A stretch of 64,000 nucleotides of DNA from an uncultured Methanobrevibacter sp. (GCA_900314605.1 OMVX01000002.1:1-64000), one strand, 5' to 3'; shown: positions 46,280 through 56,063, counted from the stretch's first letter. Notes: generated by a model from the letters alone, not told the origin. Made by a program: numbers and translations.

Positions 46280-46707
46280 AAAAATTCCCCATATATTCAA
46301 TTATTGACAATATTAGATTGTTATTTTGATAATATATTCAGATTAATATATAAATATATTGAATATTCTCAAATTTTAAAAAAATTCAATTATTTACCGT
46401 TAATAAATATTATAAAGAAAGTCATTAAAAAAAGGATTATACTAGGATGATTTAAATGAAAATCTTAAGAGTGAAAATAAGAAAAAAAATCTTTATGAAA
46501 TATAAAAATATAAAAAACAGTACTTAAAAGAAGATTTTTAAGAATGAATAAATTAAACAATATTTTTAATAATAAAAGGAATATTAGAAGGAATATAAAA
46601 TAAAGAACAAAAAACAAAGTGTTAAATCTAAAAGAATATTTTATTTAAAAAAAAAAGAAAATTATTAAAATATTATATTGAACATAAGCTCAAATAAGTT
46701 AAAAAAA
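46280..46707. other. Intergenic gap, nothing recognised
   Basis: Roughly 430 bp of A-rich DNA that contains the promoter of the PEP-synthase-like gene and the 3' region of the small membrane protein gene. No further gene or repeat is seen. Confidence 0.45.
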
Positions 46708-46941
46708 TTAATATTCACCATTAACTGCTTTAACTTCTTTATAAGTTGCATACAATGAGTATATCCAAATAATAAATATTAATAATCCAAAAATATTAGC
46801 TACTAAATAGAATAATATTTCAAATATTACAGCAAGAACTGCTATAATAATTCCCTTTTGAATATTTCCAGCATAAATTAGTCCAAGTCCAGACCATATA
46901 ATTGATAGGACCATTGCTAATATCATGTTTTTCTTAGCCAT
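46708..46941 (-). CDS. TM2-like small membrane protein
   Basis: The 77-residue protein has two or three hydrophobic segments: MILAMVLSIIWSGLGLIYAGNIQKGIIIAVLAVIFEILFYLV and FGLLIFIIWIYSLYATYKE. The GLGLIYAGNIQKG turn is close to the TM2-domain G.GxxYLG...G motif. AAGGAGG gives a strong start. Function is unknown. Confidence 0.65.
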   Translation of the reverse strand: MAKKNMILAMVLSIIWSGLGLIYAGNIQKGIIIAVLAVIFEILFYLVANIFGLLIFIIWIYSLYATYKEVKAVNGEY

Positions 46942-47149
46942 AAAAATCCTCCTTATTAATATATAATATTTATATTTTATCTTAATATAAAAATATATAT
47001 GATATTATAATAAAAAATCTTTTTTTCCAAAATGAAACTTCCAGTAATAAATAGTTCATTAAATTAAACTTGAATTTATCCATATTATAAAATTAAATAA
47101 TTAAATTTTTGAAAAAATATTTAAATAAATTTTAAATATAATATTTAAT

Positions 47150-47788
47150 ATGAATATAAGGCAATTTAATAGATATATAATTTATTTGATTTCATTGTTT
47201 ATTATATCTCTTGGAGCTAGTATATCCATTAAAGCTAATTTAGGAACTTCCCCTTTAATTTGTCTTCCTTACGTTTCAAGTGAAATAGTAAAATTAAGTG
47301 TTGGAACTGTATGTTTTATTTTTAATTTTATTTTTGTCTTTATCCAAATAATTTTACTTAGAAAAGATTTTGAAAAAAGACAATTATTACAGATTATTGT
47401 AGGAATAGTATTTTCATTCTTTATAGACTTTTCATTAAGCCTAATTGGTTTTATTCATCCTGTAGACTATATCAGTCAATTATTAGTACTGTTTTTAAGT
47501 TGTATTGTATGTGCTTTTGGAGTGTTACTAGAAATAAAAACAGAGGTTGTCTATTTACCACCAGATGGAGCGATTGTAGCAATTTCAAAAATTTTAAAAA
47601 AAGAATTTGGAAAAGTAAAGCCATTTGTTGATACAACTTTAGTTATAATATCCGTCTCATTATCATTTATCTTTTTAGGATATCTGACAGGTGTTCGTGA
47701 AGGTACAGTTATATCTGCACTGATTATTGGACCCTTAGTAAGAATACTTAAAAAATACTTAGAGAAATATATTGATGCTTTAATTTAA
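47150..47788 (+). CDS. YczE/DUF6198-like integral membrane protein
   Basis: The 212-residue protein has about five membrane helices and the family landmarks FIISLGASISIKANLGTSPLICLPYV at the N terminus and LPPDGAIVAISKILKKEFGKVKPFVDTTLV in the second half, followed by FLGYLTGVREGTVISALIIGPLVR. These fit the YczE/YitT-like group, whose transport role is not proven. No ribosome-binding site is seen before the ATG, so a leaderless transcript is possible. Confidence 0.72.
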   Translation: MNIRQFNRYIIYLISLFIISLGASISIKANLGTSPLICLPYVSSEIVKLSVGTVCFIFNFIFVFIQIILLRKDFEKRQLLQIIVGIVFSFFIDFSLSLIGFIHPVDYISQLLVLFLSCIVCAFGVLLEIKTEVVYLPPDGAIVAISKILKKEFGKVKPFVDTTLVIISVSLSFIFLGYLTGVREGTVISALIIGPLVRILKKYLEKYIDALI

Positions 47789-47822
47789 GTATATACTTTA
47801 AAATAAGTTTGAAAGTAGAATA

Positions 47823-47928
47823 ATATTAATCTAGCTTGATGTTTTTTATATTAATCTACAGGGATATTTTTTAATCTAAATTTATATTGATATTTTATTT
47901 ATATTAATGTAGTTTGATGTGTTTTTTC
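47823..47928. repeat. Decayed ~27-bp tandem repeats at the 3' end of a radical SAM gene
   Basis: Four imperfect copies of a TATTAATCTAGCTTGATGTTTTT-like unit run from 47823 into the last codons of the gene at 47899. The first (47828-47850) and last (47904-47926) copies differ at only a few bases. Confidence 0.45.
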
Positions 47929-48759
47929 AGGAAATTCTCTTAAATAATTAAAGATTTCCTGAGGATTATTTAAAATATTGTTTTCATCGGTTAGTTTTTT
48001 AAATAATCTCATAAGATTTCGGTTATTTGGACTTATAACAGCATATCTCTTTCCAAATTCATTAATATACTTTTCTTTTAATGATGGAAAATGAGTATCT
48101 AATTTTTTATAGAAATATTCACGGTTACCCTCTCTTAGTGTCAGTCCCATATTAAAACATATTATTCCTTTAACATTTGTTTTTAGACATGCATCAATAA
48201 TTTTATTGATATTTTCTTCATTATCATTAATATAGGGTAATATAGGAGATAACCACACAACTGTAGGAATATTCTCTTTATTTAACTTTTTTAAAACTTC
48301 AATTCTCTTTGATGTGGCACATACATTAGGTTCTAAAATACGAGATAATTCATCATCATAAGTGGTTATAGTCATTTGTACAACAGTTTTTGTTTTTTCA
48401 TTAATCTTTTTTAAGAGATTCAAATCTCTTAGGATTAAATCTGATTTTGTAATACATGTAAAACCAAAACCATAATCTAATATTAATTTTAAAACTTTGC
48501 CCATGTAATTTAATTCCTCCTCAAGAGGAATATATGGGTCTGTCATTGAACCTGTTCCAATCATAGCTTTAGGTCTTTTTTTAAGTTCTTTTTTAAGAAG
48601 TTCAATAGCATTTTCCTTAACTTCAATATTAAAAAAGTCATGGTCCATTCCATATATTTTACTTCTAGAATCACAGTAGATACAACCATGACTACAACCT
48701 CTATACAGATTCATACCATTGTTTTTAGATAAAATAGTCTTAGATTTTACATAGTGCAT
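47899..48759 (-). CDS. Spore-photoproduct-lyase-like radical SAM protein (Rv2578c type)
   Basis: The 286-residue protein has the radical SAM motif CSHGCIYC near residue 22 (C-x3-C-x2-C), preceded by KNNGMNLYRG. IGTGSMTDPYIPLEEELNYMGKVLKLI and the ITKSDLILRDLNLL stretch are characteristic of the Rv2578c/SPL-like group. The TIM-barrel strands (VVQMTITTYDD, IPTVVWLSPILPYINDNEENI, VKGIICFNMGLTLREGNREYFYKKLD) are present. True SPL repairs thymine dimers in spores; the archaeal members' substrate is unknown. It is monocistronic. Confidence 0.8.
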   Translation of the reverse strand: MHYVKSKTILSKNNGMNLYRGCSHGCIYCDSRSKIYGMDHDFFNIEVKENAIELLKKELKKRPKAMIGTGSMTDPYIPLEEELNYMGKVLKLILDYGFGFTCITKSDLILRDLNLLKKINEKTKTVVQMTITTYDDELSRILEPNVCATSKRIEVLKKLNKENIPTVVWLSPILPYINDNEENINKIIDACLKTNVKGIICFNMGLTLREGNREYFYKKLDTHFPSLKEKYINEFGKRYAVISPNNRNLMRLFKKLTDENNILNNPQEIFNYLREFPEKTHQTTLI

Positions 48760-48887
48760 AATATCTATCTTTTAAAATAGTATAATTTTTATTCATCCGA
48801 TTAGAAAAAATAAAATTATTTAGTTGAAATTTTAAAATTTAAATTCAATTGATTAAACGAAATGTGATTTAATTAAATACTGAATAT

Positions 48888-49286
48888 CTATTTTTGCCAT
48901 AAATCTACAAGTTTATCTGCAATAAAAACACAGCAGTCAACACATAAAGACTTATCTTCACCATTATTTGTTATTTTACCACAACAAACACTGCCATATT
49001 CTTCTTTAAAAGAATTATAAAGCTCATTAGCATTAGCTTTAATTTTTGTTGGATCATCTACTACTAAACCATTTGCAATTAAAGCACCTGTTAAAGCACC
49101 ACAGGTTCCTTCATCAAATGTTCCTCCAATTCCTCCTGCAAACCCAATACCTAATTTTACCATTTCAGATTTTTCTATAGGGTATTCAACACTTTCACAT
49201 AATCCCATTAAAGTAGATTCAGAACAACTTAAAAAAGTTCTGTATTCTCTTATTTTTTCTTCTAATAATTCCTTATTAACATCCAT
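48888..49286 (-). CDS. C_GCAxxG_C_C family redox protein
   Basis: The 132-residue protein has an N-terminal CSES...C pair, the family core GTFDEGTCGALTGALIANGL and C-terminal SVCCGKI and CVDCCVF cysteine pairs, the layout of the C_GCAxxG_C_C putative redox family. No signal peptide is present. A role in electron transfer or thiol chemistry is assumed from family context. AGGTAA precedes ATG. Confidence 0.82.
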   Translation of the reverse strand: MDVNKELLEEKIREYRTFLSCSESTLMGLCESVEYPIEKSEMVKLGIGFAGGIGGTFDEGTCGALTGALIANGLVVDDPTKIKANANELYNSFKEEYGSVCCGKITNNGEDKSLCVDCCVFIADKLVDLWQK

Positions 49287-49739
49287 AAAAATTACCTGTT
49301 ACTTGGATTATTTCTTATAATTTTATATATAATCTTAAATATTAATATAATTTTCAAATTTAATAAAAATTGCTAAATATAAAAGACTATTAAATAAAAT
49401 TTTTTAAATTTTAAATTATATTTAGTGTTTTATTCTATTTAAAAAAATTTATATATATATTCATTATAAATAAATTATTAAAAAAATGGGTAGTGGGGTA
49501 AAACTAAAATAAAAATATAATATTCAGATAAAAATACAAATTATTAATCCTATTGAAGAAAAATTATAGAAAAAAAACTAAAAAAGAAGAGAATTATTTT
49601 TAAATAAAGAAAATTATTAATAGAATTTCTATTTGACTATTCTTTAGATAAAAAAAGTATTTTTAATATTATAACTTTTAGTGGAATCCTTTAAAAAAAA
49701 TTATTGATTAAATGATTATTACAATTTAAGATGATTAAA
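49287..49739. other. Intergenic gap, nothing recognised
   Basis: About 450 bp of AT-rich DNA between divergent genes. One G-rich patch (GGGTAGTGGGG, about 49488) stands out but encodes only eight codons before a stop. No promoter motif is convincing. Confidence 0.4.
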
Positions 49740-50222
49740 ATGAATTATAAAAAAATATTTATAATTGGGATAATTGCATTAATGGTACTTAGTACCTGTT
49801 ATGCTGCAAAAAGTGTTACTGATTTTAAGATTGATAACTCTTATTATAAAGTAGATAGTGGAAAATATTTTGCATTATATTTAACTAATAATCAGGAATC
49901 TGGCATTGCTATTTATAAATATGTGAATGATAAAGATATTGTAGATGAAAATGACAAATATGACCATATGGTTAATGATTATGGAAAACAATATATTAAT
50001 CCTAATGAACAAATAGACATTACAAAAAATAAGGATAATACTACTGTATTTAAAGATCATGGTAATCAAGAACATGGTGTTTTAGAACTTGTAAAAATTG
50101 GAGATGAACAATTCGTTATTGTAGCATTTACAAAAGAACAAAGTAAAACTGAACAATCTACATTAGTTACTTTATTAAATAATTTTAATAAAGCAAATAA
50201 CCTCACTCCAATAGCATATTAA
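49740..50222 (+). CDS. Secreted protein, paralogue of 42660-43154
   Basis: The protein is 160 residues from ATG 49740. A signal peptide (YKKIFIIGIIALMVLSTCYAA) is followed by the same KSVTDFKIDNS start, then FALYLTNNQESGIAIY, HGVLELVKIGDEQFVIVAFTKE and NNLTPIAY, showing duplication with the protein encoded 7 kb away on the other strand. It lacks the His-rich loop of the paralogue. The role is unknown. Confidence 0.62.
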   Translation: MNYKKIFIIGIIALMVLSTCYAAKSVTDFKIDNSYYKVDSGKYFALYLTNNQESGIAIYKYVNDKDIVDENDKYDHMVNDYGKQYINPNEQIDITKNKDNTTVFKDHGNQEHGVLELVKIGDEQFVIVAFTKEQSKTEQSTLVTLLNNFNKANNLTPIAY

Positions 50223-50388
50223 ATATTCTATTTAATTTTTTTTTATAAAATTTAATATTTTGATTTTATTTAAACTTAAATAAATGGTTAAGGTTTTTTA
50301 TAGAAATTATAGAAAAAATTATATTATATAAAAATTTTTATATTTTAATATTTAATTTCTTTTTTTAATTAAATGTATTCTTTAAAAC

Positions 50389-50490
50389 TATTTTTTAAAT
50401 TATTTCTTTCTATATTTATAAAATAAAGGATTAATGAAGATTTTATAAATATATATAGACATTGACAGACACTCGAAATATTTTTTTTGA
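50389..50490. repeat. Dispersed ~100-bp intergenic repeat (copy 2)
   Basis: It matches the copy at 21441-21540 in the same order of blocks (TATTTTTTAAAT, ATTTCTTTCT, AAAATAAAGGATT, AGATTTTA, TTGAC, CAGACACT). It is located upstream of the second transporter operon, before the AGTATTACT sites. Confidence 0.5.
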
Positions 50491-50660
50491 AATATGGACT
50501 ATAATAGAATATAATCTTTATATTATTTTTAAATAGTCCTAACTATGACTTTCTTTATTTATCCTTTTAGAAAGCTCTGTAAAAACTTTTTATTAATATT
50601 TGCTTTTAAATGAAAATTTTTAAAAAAAATACTTAATCTAAATTAAAAATTATAAAAAAT

Positions 50661-50793
50661 AGTAATACATTTTTTAAAATAAATAATATTTATATAGTAA
50701 AAAGATTCTATAAATAAATAGTAATATCTATTTACTAATTAGTATTACTTTTTAATTAATTTTTTGAGAATTTGTAATACTTTATGATATTAC
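50661..50793. promoter_or_regulatory. AGTATTACT cluster upstream of the second nik operon
   Basis: Elements: AGTAATACA (50661-50669), AGTAATATC (50719-50727), AGTATTACT (50741-50749), TGTAATACT (50773-50781) and GATATTAC (50786-50793). GTAATAT and GTATTAC at 50720 and 50742 form an inverted pair with 15 bp between them, much like a NikR-type operator. The cluster ends 40 bp before the binding-protein gene. Confidence 0.6.
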
Positions 50794-50832
50794 ATTAAAA
50801 TTTAAGAATTAATTTTTAAGAGGATTAATTAC

Positions 50833-52482
50833 ATGAATAAAAAGATAATTATTGGTGGAGTAATAGCAGTAGTTGCAATTATTGTTATTGCTGCAGTGGC
50901 ATTAGGTGGAGGAAGTTCAGAACATGCACCAGACGAGTTAGTAGCTTGTGTTGCAGCTCATGGTGAAGAACCAGAATTTGGTTTTGATCCAATGCATGGT
51001 TGGGGATATCATGATTCTGGAACTGAACCTCTTATACAAAGTACACTTCTTAAAAGAGATGCAAATAATAGTTTTGTTAATGATTTAGCTACTGATTATA
51101 GTGCATCTGATGATTATAAAACATATACTGTTAATATTCGTGATGATGTTAAATTCACCGATGGTAGTAAATTAACTGCAAAAGATGTTGCATTCTCCTA
51201 TAATAAAGCTAAAGAATTAGGTGAAGGAGCAGATTTAAGTTCAATGAAGGAAGCTAAAGCTAAAGGAAATAATGAAATAGTTTTCACATTAGATAAATCA
51301 GATTCAACATTTGTAAACAAATTAACAGATGTAGGAATTGTTCCTGAAGCAAGCTATGACAATGCAACATATGGTCAAAATCCTATTGGATCTGGACCTT
51401 ATAAATTAGCTCAATGGGATAAAGGACAACAATTCATATTAGAGAGAAATAACCAGTATTATGGTAAAAAACCGTATTTCCGTAAAATAACTAATCTTTT
51501 CCTAGATTCAGATGCTGCATATGCAGCAGTGAAAAATGGAGATGTAGATATTGCAGAAATACCTGTATCCTATGCAAATGAAACTGTCAAAGGATATCAT
51601 TTAGAATACTTCGATTCAATTGATGTTCGTGGTATTTCATTACCAACACAAAAGGATACTGGAAAAGTTATAGGTCCTGATAAGAATCCTTATGGTAATA
51701 ATGTAACTGGTGACCCTGCAATTAGGGAAGCATTATCTATTGGTATAAACAGAGAAAAATTAGTTGACGGTGCATTAAATGGATTTGGAAATGTATCTTA
51801 CACCGGTGTTGCAAACCAATTAGCTTGGGCATATGACGCACCATATAAAGATGGTCAAGTAGACCAAGCAAAAGCAATCCTTGATGAAGCTGGATGGAAA
51901 GATACTAATGGTGATGGAATTAGAGAAAAAAATGGTGTAAAAGCATCAATACCTGTTTATTATACATCTTCTGCAGTTGAAAGACAGGCATTAGCAGTAT
52001 CTCTTGCAGAAGAGGCAAGTAAATTAGGTATTGAAATTGTTCCTGAAGGTAAAAGTTGGGATGATATTGATCCTGTAAGAAACCAAGTTGGTGTAGTATG
52101 GGGATTCGGTTCAGCTGATCCAAATGAAATTGTACATCAATATGATTCAAGAGTAGCTGGTGAAGGTTATGATAATCCTGAAGTACTTAATGATTCAGCT
52201 GTAGATGCTGCAATTGATACAGCGATGTCACAGGATACAGATAGTTCATACAGTACTTGGTCACAGGCATCACAAATAGCAAATACAGAATATCCATTCT
52301 TATGGATTGGTACAGTAGATTATACCTATATGGTAAGTGATCATTTAGATATTTCTAAAAGTACTCACCTCATTTATCCACATGGTGGAGATATTTGGGG
52401 TAATATCTACGATTGGAGATATGTAAATAATACTAGTACAAATGCTACAAACACTACTAATGCTACTAATTCTACAGCATAG
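50833..52482 (+). CDS. nikA: Family 5 substrate-binding protein, second nickel/peptide ABC transporter
   Basis: The 549-residue protein has an N-terminal anchor or signal (IIIGGVIAVVAIIVIAAVALGGGSS), then the family 5 SBP layout: FGFDPMHGWG, LATDYSASDDYKTYTVNIRDDVKFTDGSKLTAKDVAFSYNKAKE, PIGSGPYKLAQWDKGQQF, DTNGDGIREKNG and, near the end, YPFLWIGTVDYTYMV. The tail is Asn/Thr-rich (NTSTNATNTT), a likely glycosylation or spacer region. It heads a five-gene operon with two permeases and two ATPases. Paralogy to 34671-36290 is clear along the length. Confidence 0.85.
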   Translation: MNKKIIIGGVIAVVAIIVIAAVALGGGSSEHAPDELVACVAAHGEEPEFGFDPMHGWGYHDSGTEPLIQSTLLKRDANNSFVNDLATDYSASDDYKTYTVNIRDDVKFTDGSKLTAKDVAFSYNKAKELGEGADLSSMKEAKAKGNNEIVFTLDKSDSTFVNKLTDVGIVPEASYDNATYGQNPIGSGPYKLAQWDKGQQFILERNNQYYGKKPYFRKITNLFLDSDAAYAAVKNGDVDIAEIPVSYANETVKGYHLEYFDSIDVRGISLPTQKDTGKVIGPDKNPYGNNVTGDPAIREALSIGINREKLVDGALNGFGNVSYTGVANQLAWAYDAPYKDGQVDQAKAILDEAGWKDTNGDGIREKNGVKASIPVYYTSSAVERQALAVSLAEEASKLGIEIVPEGKSWDDIDPVRNQVGVVWGFGSADPNEIVHQYDSRVAGEGYDNPEVLNDSAVDAAIDTAMSQDTDSSYSTWSQASQIANTEYPFLWIGTVDYTYMVSDHLDISKSTHLIYPHGGDIWGNIYDWRYVNNTSTNATNTTNATNSTA

Positions 52483-52615
52483 TTATTGATTTTAATTTTT
52501 AAAATGGTTTATTTTCTAATAAATCATTTTTAATAATTTTTTAAAATAATAAAAACTTTAAAATGATTTAAAGTTAAATTAATAGAAAAACTTTTTTTAA
52601 ATAAAAATTTACGAG

Positions 52616-53611
52616 TTGATTAAAATTAACAATAAAAAATTAGCTAAATTTATAGGGTTTAAAGCCATTCGATTACTAATTTTATTAATTGTTATTGCAA
52701 CAATCAGTTTTATAATGATACAGTTATCACCTATTGACCCTGTTAGAGCATATCTTGGTCAGAGAATTGTAAGTGAAGAACAGCTAGCAATTATAGGACA
52801 TTACTGGGGTACAGAATTATCATTAGGTGAAAGAGTATTAGGATGGCTTCAAACTTTAGCAACAGGAAGTATGGGTTTTTCACTTATTTATCGTGTTCCA
52901 GTTACTGAAGTAATTATTTCAAAATTCACATCATCTTTAATTCTTATGTTAAGTTCATGGGTAATTTCTGGATTTGTAGGTTTTGGATTAGGTGTACTTG
53001 CTGGTGCTAAGGAAGGTACATGGATAGATAAAGTTATTAAAACATACTGTTACATTTTACAGTCTTCACCTACCTTTTGGATAGGTTTAGTATTACTGAT
53101 GTTTTTTTCAGTTTATTTAGGTTGGTTCCCTATTGGACTTTCAGTACCTATTGGTCAATTATCTGATACTGTTACAATCTGGGAATGGTTAGATAGATTA
53201 ATATTACCTGCAATAACTTTAAGTATTGTTGGAATTGCTTCAATTACAATGTACACAAGAGATAAACTTATAAACGTTAAAAAAAGTGATTATTTTTTAT
53301 TTGCTCAGGCAAGAGGAGAAAGTTTCTGGGGCATAATTAAAAATCATGGTATAAGAAATATTCTACTTCCAGCAATATCTATACAATTTTTATCATTTAA
53401 TGAATTATTTGGTGGAACAATACTTGTAGAACAGGTATTTGCATACCCTGGAATTGGTCAAGCTACTGTAGCTGCTGGTTTAAGGTCAGATGTTCCATTA
53501 TTACTAGGTATTGTTATTGTAAGTACTATTTTTGTTTTTGTAGGTAATATGTTAGCAGATATTATCTACAAATATGTGGATCCAAGATTAAGGAGTGTTG
53601 ACGATGAGTGA
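52616..53611 (+). CDS. nikB: ABC transporter permease (NikB/DppB type), second system
   Basis: The 331-residue protein has six hydrophobic segments, LSPIDPVRAYLGQ, FAQARGESFWGIIKNHGIRNILLPAISI and ELFGGTILVEQVFAYPGIGQATVAAG. It starts at TTG 52616 with only a weak GAG upstream; no nearby ATG fits the alignment with the first system. It ends with ATGAGTGA, which overlaps the next start. Confidence 0.85.
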   Translation: MIKINNKKLAKFIGFKAIRLLILLIVIATISFIMIQLSPIDPVRAYLGQRIVSEEQLAIIGHYWGTELSLGERVLGWLQTLATGSMGFSLIYRVPVTEVIISKFTSSLILMLSSWVISGFVGFGLGVLAGAKEGTWIDKVIKTYCYILQSSPTFWIGLVLLMFFSVYLGWFPIGLSVPIGQLSDTVTIWEWLDRLILPAITLSIVGIASITMYTRDKLINVKKSDYFLFAQARGESFWGIIKNHGIRNILLPAISIQFLSFNELFGGTILVEQVFAYPGIGQATVAAGLRSDVPLLLGIVIVSTIFVFVGNMLADIIYKYVDPRLRSVDDE

Positions 53612-54452
53612 AAATCCATGGTATAATAAAGGTTTATTTAGTTCACTGAATTTACGGGAAAAAACACTTTTAACAATAGCTCTTACCGGATTAGTGTTAG
53701 TAGTAATATTCATATGTGGAACTATGATTAATAATATTCCAACAAATTTTGATACTAAAATGCAGGCTCCCTCATTTGTTCACATTTTCGGTACAGATTG
53801 GATGGGTAGAGATATGTTCTTTAGAACCATTAAAGGTTTAAGTTTAAGTATTATAATTGGATTAGGAGCTTCAATAATATCCAGTATAATAGCTACAATA
53901 CTTGCATTTCTAGCTAGTTCAAATAAATATCTTGATTCATTTGTCTCATGGTTAATTGATTTGTTTGCATCTATACCCCATATTTTATTAATTATGATGA
54001 TATCAATTGCATTAGGTAAAGGTGCTTTTGGTGTAATAATGGCTGTTGCATTTTCACATTGGGTGAATCTAACAAGAGTACTTAGAGCAGAAGTATTACA
54101 AATCAATACCTCCGAATATGTTGCATTATCTAATAAATTTGGAAAAAGTAAATTTTGGATAGCAAAAGAACATATTTTACCATTAATATTATCACAAATA
54201 TTTGTAGGTACATTACTTGTATTTCCTCATGCAATTATGCACGAATCAAGTGTAACATTTTTAGGATTTGGTCTATCACCACATGAACCTGCAATTGGTA
54301 TTATTCTATCTGAATCTATGTCATATCTTGCAATGGGTGCATGGTGGCTAGCTTTCTTCCCAGGACTTGCATTACTTATAGTGGTACTATTGTTTGATAT
54401 TATTGGAGATAATCTTAAACGTTTACTCGATCCTAGAGAGGCAAATAACTAA
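53604..54452 (+). CDS. nikC: ABC transporter permease (NikC/DppC type), second system
   Basis: The protein is 282 residues from ATG 53604, which has AAGGAG 9 nt upstream and overlaps the nikB-type stop by 8 nt. Signatures are FVHIFGTDWMGRDMFFRTIKGLSLSI, the EAA loop VALSNKFGKSKFWIAKEHILPLI and HESSVTFLGFGLSPHEPAIG. A 13-bp gap with GGTGAT leads to the ATPase gene. Confidence 0.86.
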   Translation: MSENPWYNKGLFSSLNLREKTLLTIALTGLVLVVIFICGTMINNIPTNFDTKMQAPSFVHIFGTDWMGRDMFFRTIKGLSLSIIIGLGASIISSIIATILAFLASSNKYLDSFVSWLIDLFASIPHILLIMMISIALGKGAFGVIMAVAFSHWVNLTRVLRAEVLQINTSEYVALSNKFGKSKFWIAKEHILPLILSQIFVGTLLVFPHAIMHESSVTFLGFGLSPHEPAIGIILSESMSYLAMGAWWLAFFPGLALLIVVLLFDIIGDNLKRLLDPREANN

Positions 54453-54465
54453 AATTGGTGATATT

Positions 54466-55413
54466 ATGGAAAAGTTATTAGAAGTAAATAATTTATCAAT
54501 ATCATTTACACAATATGTTCAGGGATTAAACAGAAATGAATCAAAAGTAATATCTGATTTAACAATAGATGTTAATGAAAATGAAATTGTTGCCATATTA
54601 GGTTCTAGTGGTTCTGGAAAAAGTCTTTTAGCCCACTCAATTTTAGGTATTTTACCATACAATTCTCATGTAACGGGAACCCTTAAATTTAAAGGAAAAA
54701 CTTTAAATCAAGAAATAAAAGAAGAATTAAGAGGTCATGAAATTTGTTTAATACCTCAATCTGTTAATTTCTTAGATCCATTAATGAAGGTATCAGACCA
54801 GGCAATTGGTGAATGTGAAAACGAAGAAGAATATAATAGGAAAAAAATAAAACAAAGAGAAGTATTTAGTAAATATGGATTAAATGAAAGTGTAGATGAT
54901 TTATATCCATTTGAATTATCTGGTGGAATGGCAAGAAAAGTCTTATTATCTACAGCATTATTAAATGATCCGGATTTATTAATTGCAGATGAACCAACCC
55001 CTGGTCTTGACAGTAAAAGTGTTGAAGAAACAATTGAAGATATTAAAAATCTTAAAGAGAAAGGTAAAGGTGTTTTACTGATTACACACGAAATTGATGT
55101 TGCACTTAAAACTGCTGATAGAATTGCAATATTCTATTCAGGTTATGTAATTGAGATTAATAAAGCTGAAAACTTCAAAAATAAAGAGAATATTTTACAC
55201 CCTTATACTAATGCATTAATAAATGCATTACCTGAAAATGGATTTAAATTAACTGAAGGTGTACAACCTTTAGATATAGTTGAAGGATGTCCATATTATG
55301 AAAACTGTCCAATAAGATTAGAAAAATGTGAAAACACTAAACCTGAACTAATAGACCATAATGGTATAATGATTAGATGTTTCAATTTCAAGGAGGCTAA
55401 TGATGGAACTTAA
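54466..55413 (+). CDS. nikD: ABC transporter ATPase (NikD/OppD type), second system
   Basis: The protein is 315 residues from ATG 54466 (GGTGAT upstream), exactly the length of its paralogue at 32328-33275. Walker A GSSGSGKS, signature LSGGMARK, Walker B LLIADEPTPGLDS, H-loop LLITHE, and a C-terminal extension with CPYYENCPIRLEKCENTKPELID and a last cysteine. It overlaps the next gene by 14 nt. Confidence 0.86.
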   Translation: MEKLLEVNNLSISFTQYVQGLNRNESKVISDLTIDVNENEIVAILGSSGSGKSLLAHSILGILPYNSHVTGTLKFKGKTLNQEIKEELRGHEICLIPQSVNFLDPLMKVSDQAIGECENEEEYNRKKIKQREVFSKYGLNESVDDLYPFELSGGMARKVLLSTALLNDPDLLIADEPTPGLDSKSVEETIEDIKNLKEKGKGVLLITHEIDVALKTADRIAIFYSGYVIEINKAENFKNKENILHPYTNALINALPENGFKLTEGVQPLDIVEGCPYYENCPIRLEKCENTKPELIDHNGIMIRCFNFKEANDGT

Positions 55414-56011
55414 AGCAGAAAATATTACATTTTCCTATAATAAAAGACCTATATTAAAGGATGTTACATTATCCCTTGAAAGTAATCAGATTGTTGGATT
55501 AATCGGAGATAGTGGTAGTGGTAAAAGTACATTATGTAAAATCCTCTCTGGACATATTCCTAATTATAAAGGTAATGTAAGAATTGAGGGTAAGGAAATT
55601 GAACAAAAAGGTTTTTATCCTGTACAATTAATTTTTCAACATCCTGAAAAAACAATGAATCCTAAATGGAAAATGGAAAAGGTTTTAAAAGAATCATGGA
55701 ATCCTCCACAGGAATTGAAAGATACCTTTGGTCTTAAAGAAAATTGGATGAATCGTTGGCCAAATGAACTTTCTGGTGGAGAACTGCAACGTTTCAGTAT
55801 TTTAAGAGCTATTAATCCAAATACAAAATTTATTATTGCAGATGAAATCAGTACAATGCTTGATGCTGTAACCCAAGTTCAAATATGGGAAGCACTTATA
55901 AATCATTGTAAAGCTAATAATATTGGAATTTTAGCAGTAAGCCATGATATAAAATTACTTGATGTTATATGTGATGAGGTTCTGTATTTTGATGAAATTA
56001 ATCATATATAA
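55400..56011 (+). CDS. nikE: ABC transporter ATPase (NikE/OppF type), second system
   Basis: The 203-residue protein begins at ATG 55400 or the adjacent ATG 55403; AAGGAGG lies just upstream and favours the second. Walker A GDSGSGKST, signature LSGGELQR, Walker B FIIADEISTML, H-loop LAVSHD. It lacks a solute-specific extension, like its paralogue at 31712-32326. It is the last gene of the operon and is followed by a pyrimidine-rich terminator. Confidence 0.85.
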   Translation: MMELKAENITFSYNKRPILKDVTLSLESNQIVGLIGDSGSGKSTLCKILSGHIPNYKGNVRIEGKEIEQKGFYPVQLIFQHPEKTMNPKWKMEKVLKESWNPPQELKDTFGLKENWMNRWPNELSGGELQRFSILRAINPNTKFIIADEISTMLDAVTQVQIWEALINHCKANNIGILAVSHDIKLLDVICDEVLYFDEINHI

Positions 56012-56020
56012 AAATTATAT

Positions 56021-56063
56021 TCTTTTTCTTTATTTTTCTTTTTTTTCCTTTTTCCTTTTTTAT
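56021..56063 (+). terminator. Pyrimidine-tract terminator after the second nik operon
   Basis: About 40 bases of nearly pure T and C (TTCTTTTTC, TTTTTTTTCC, CCTTTTTT) begin 10 bp after the stop, a typical archaeal U-rich termination signal. Confidence 0.6.
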
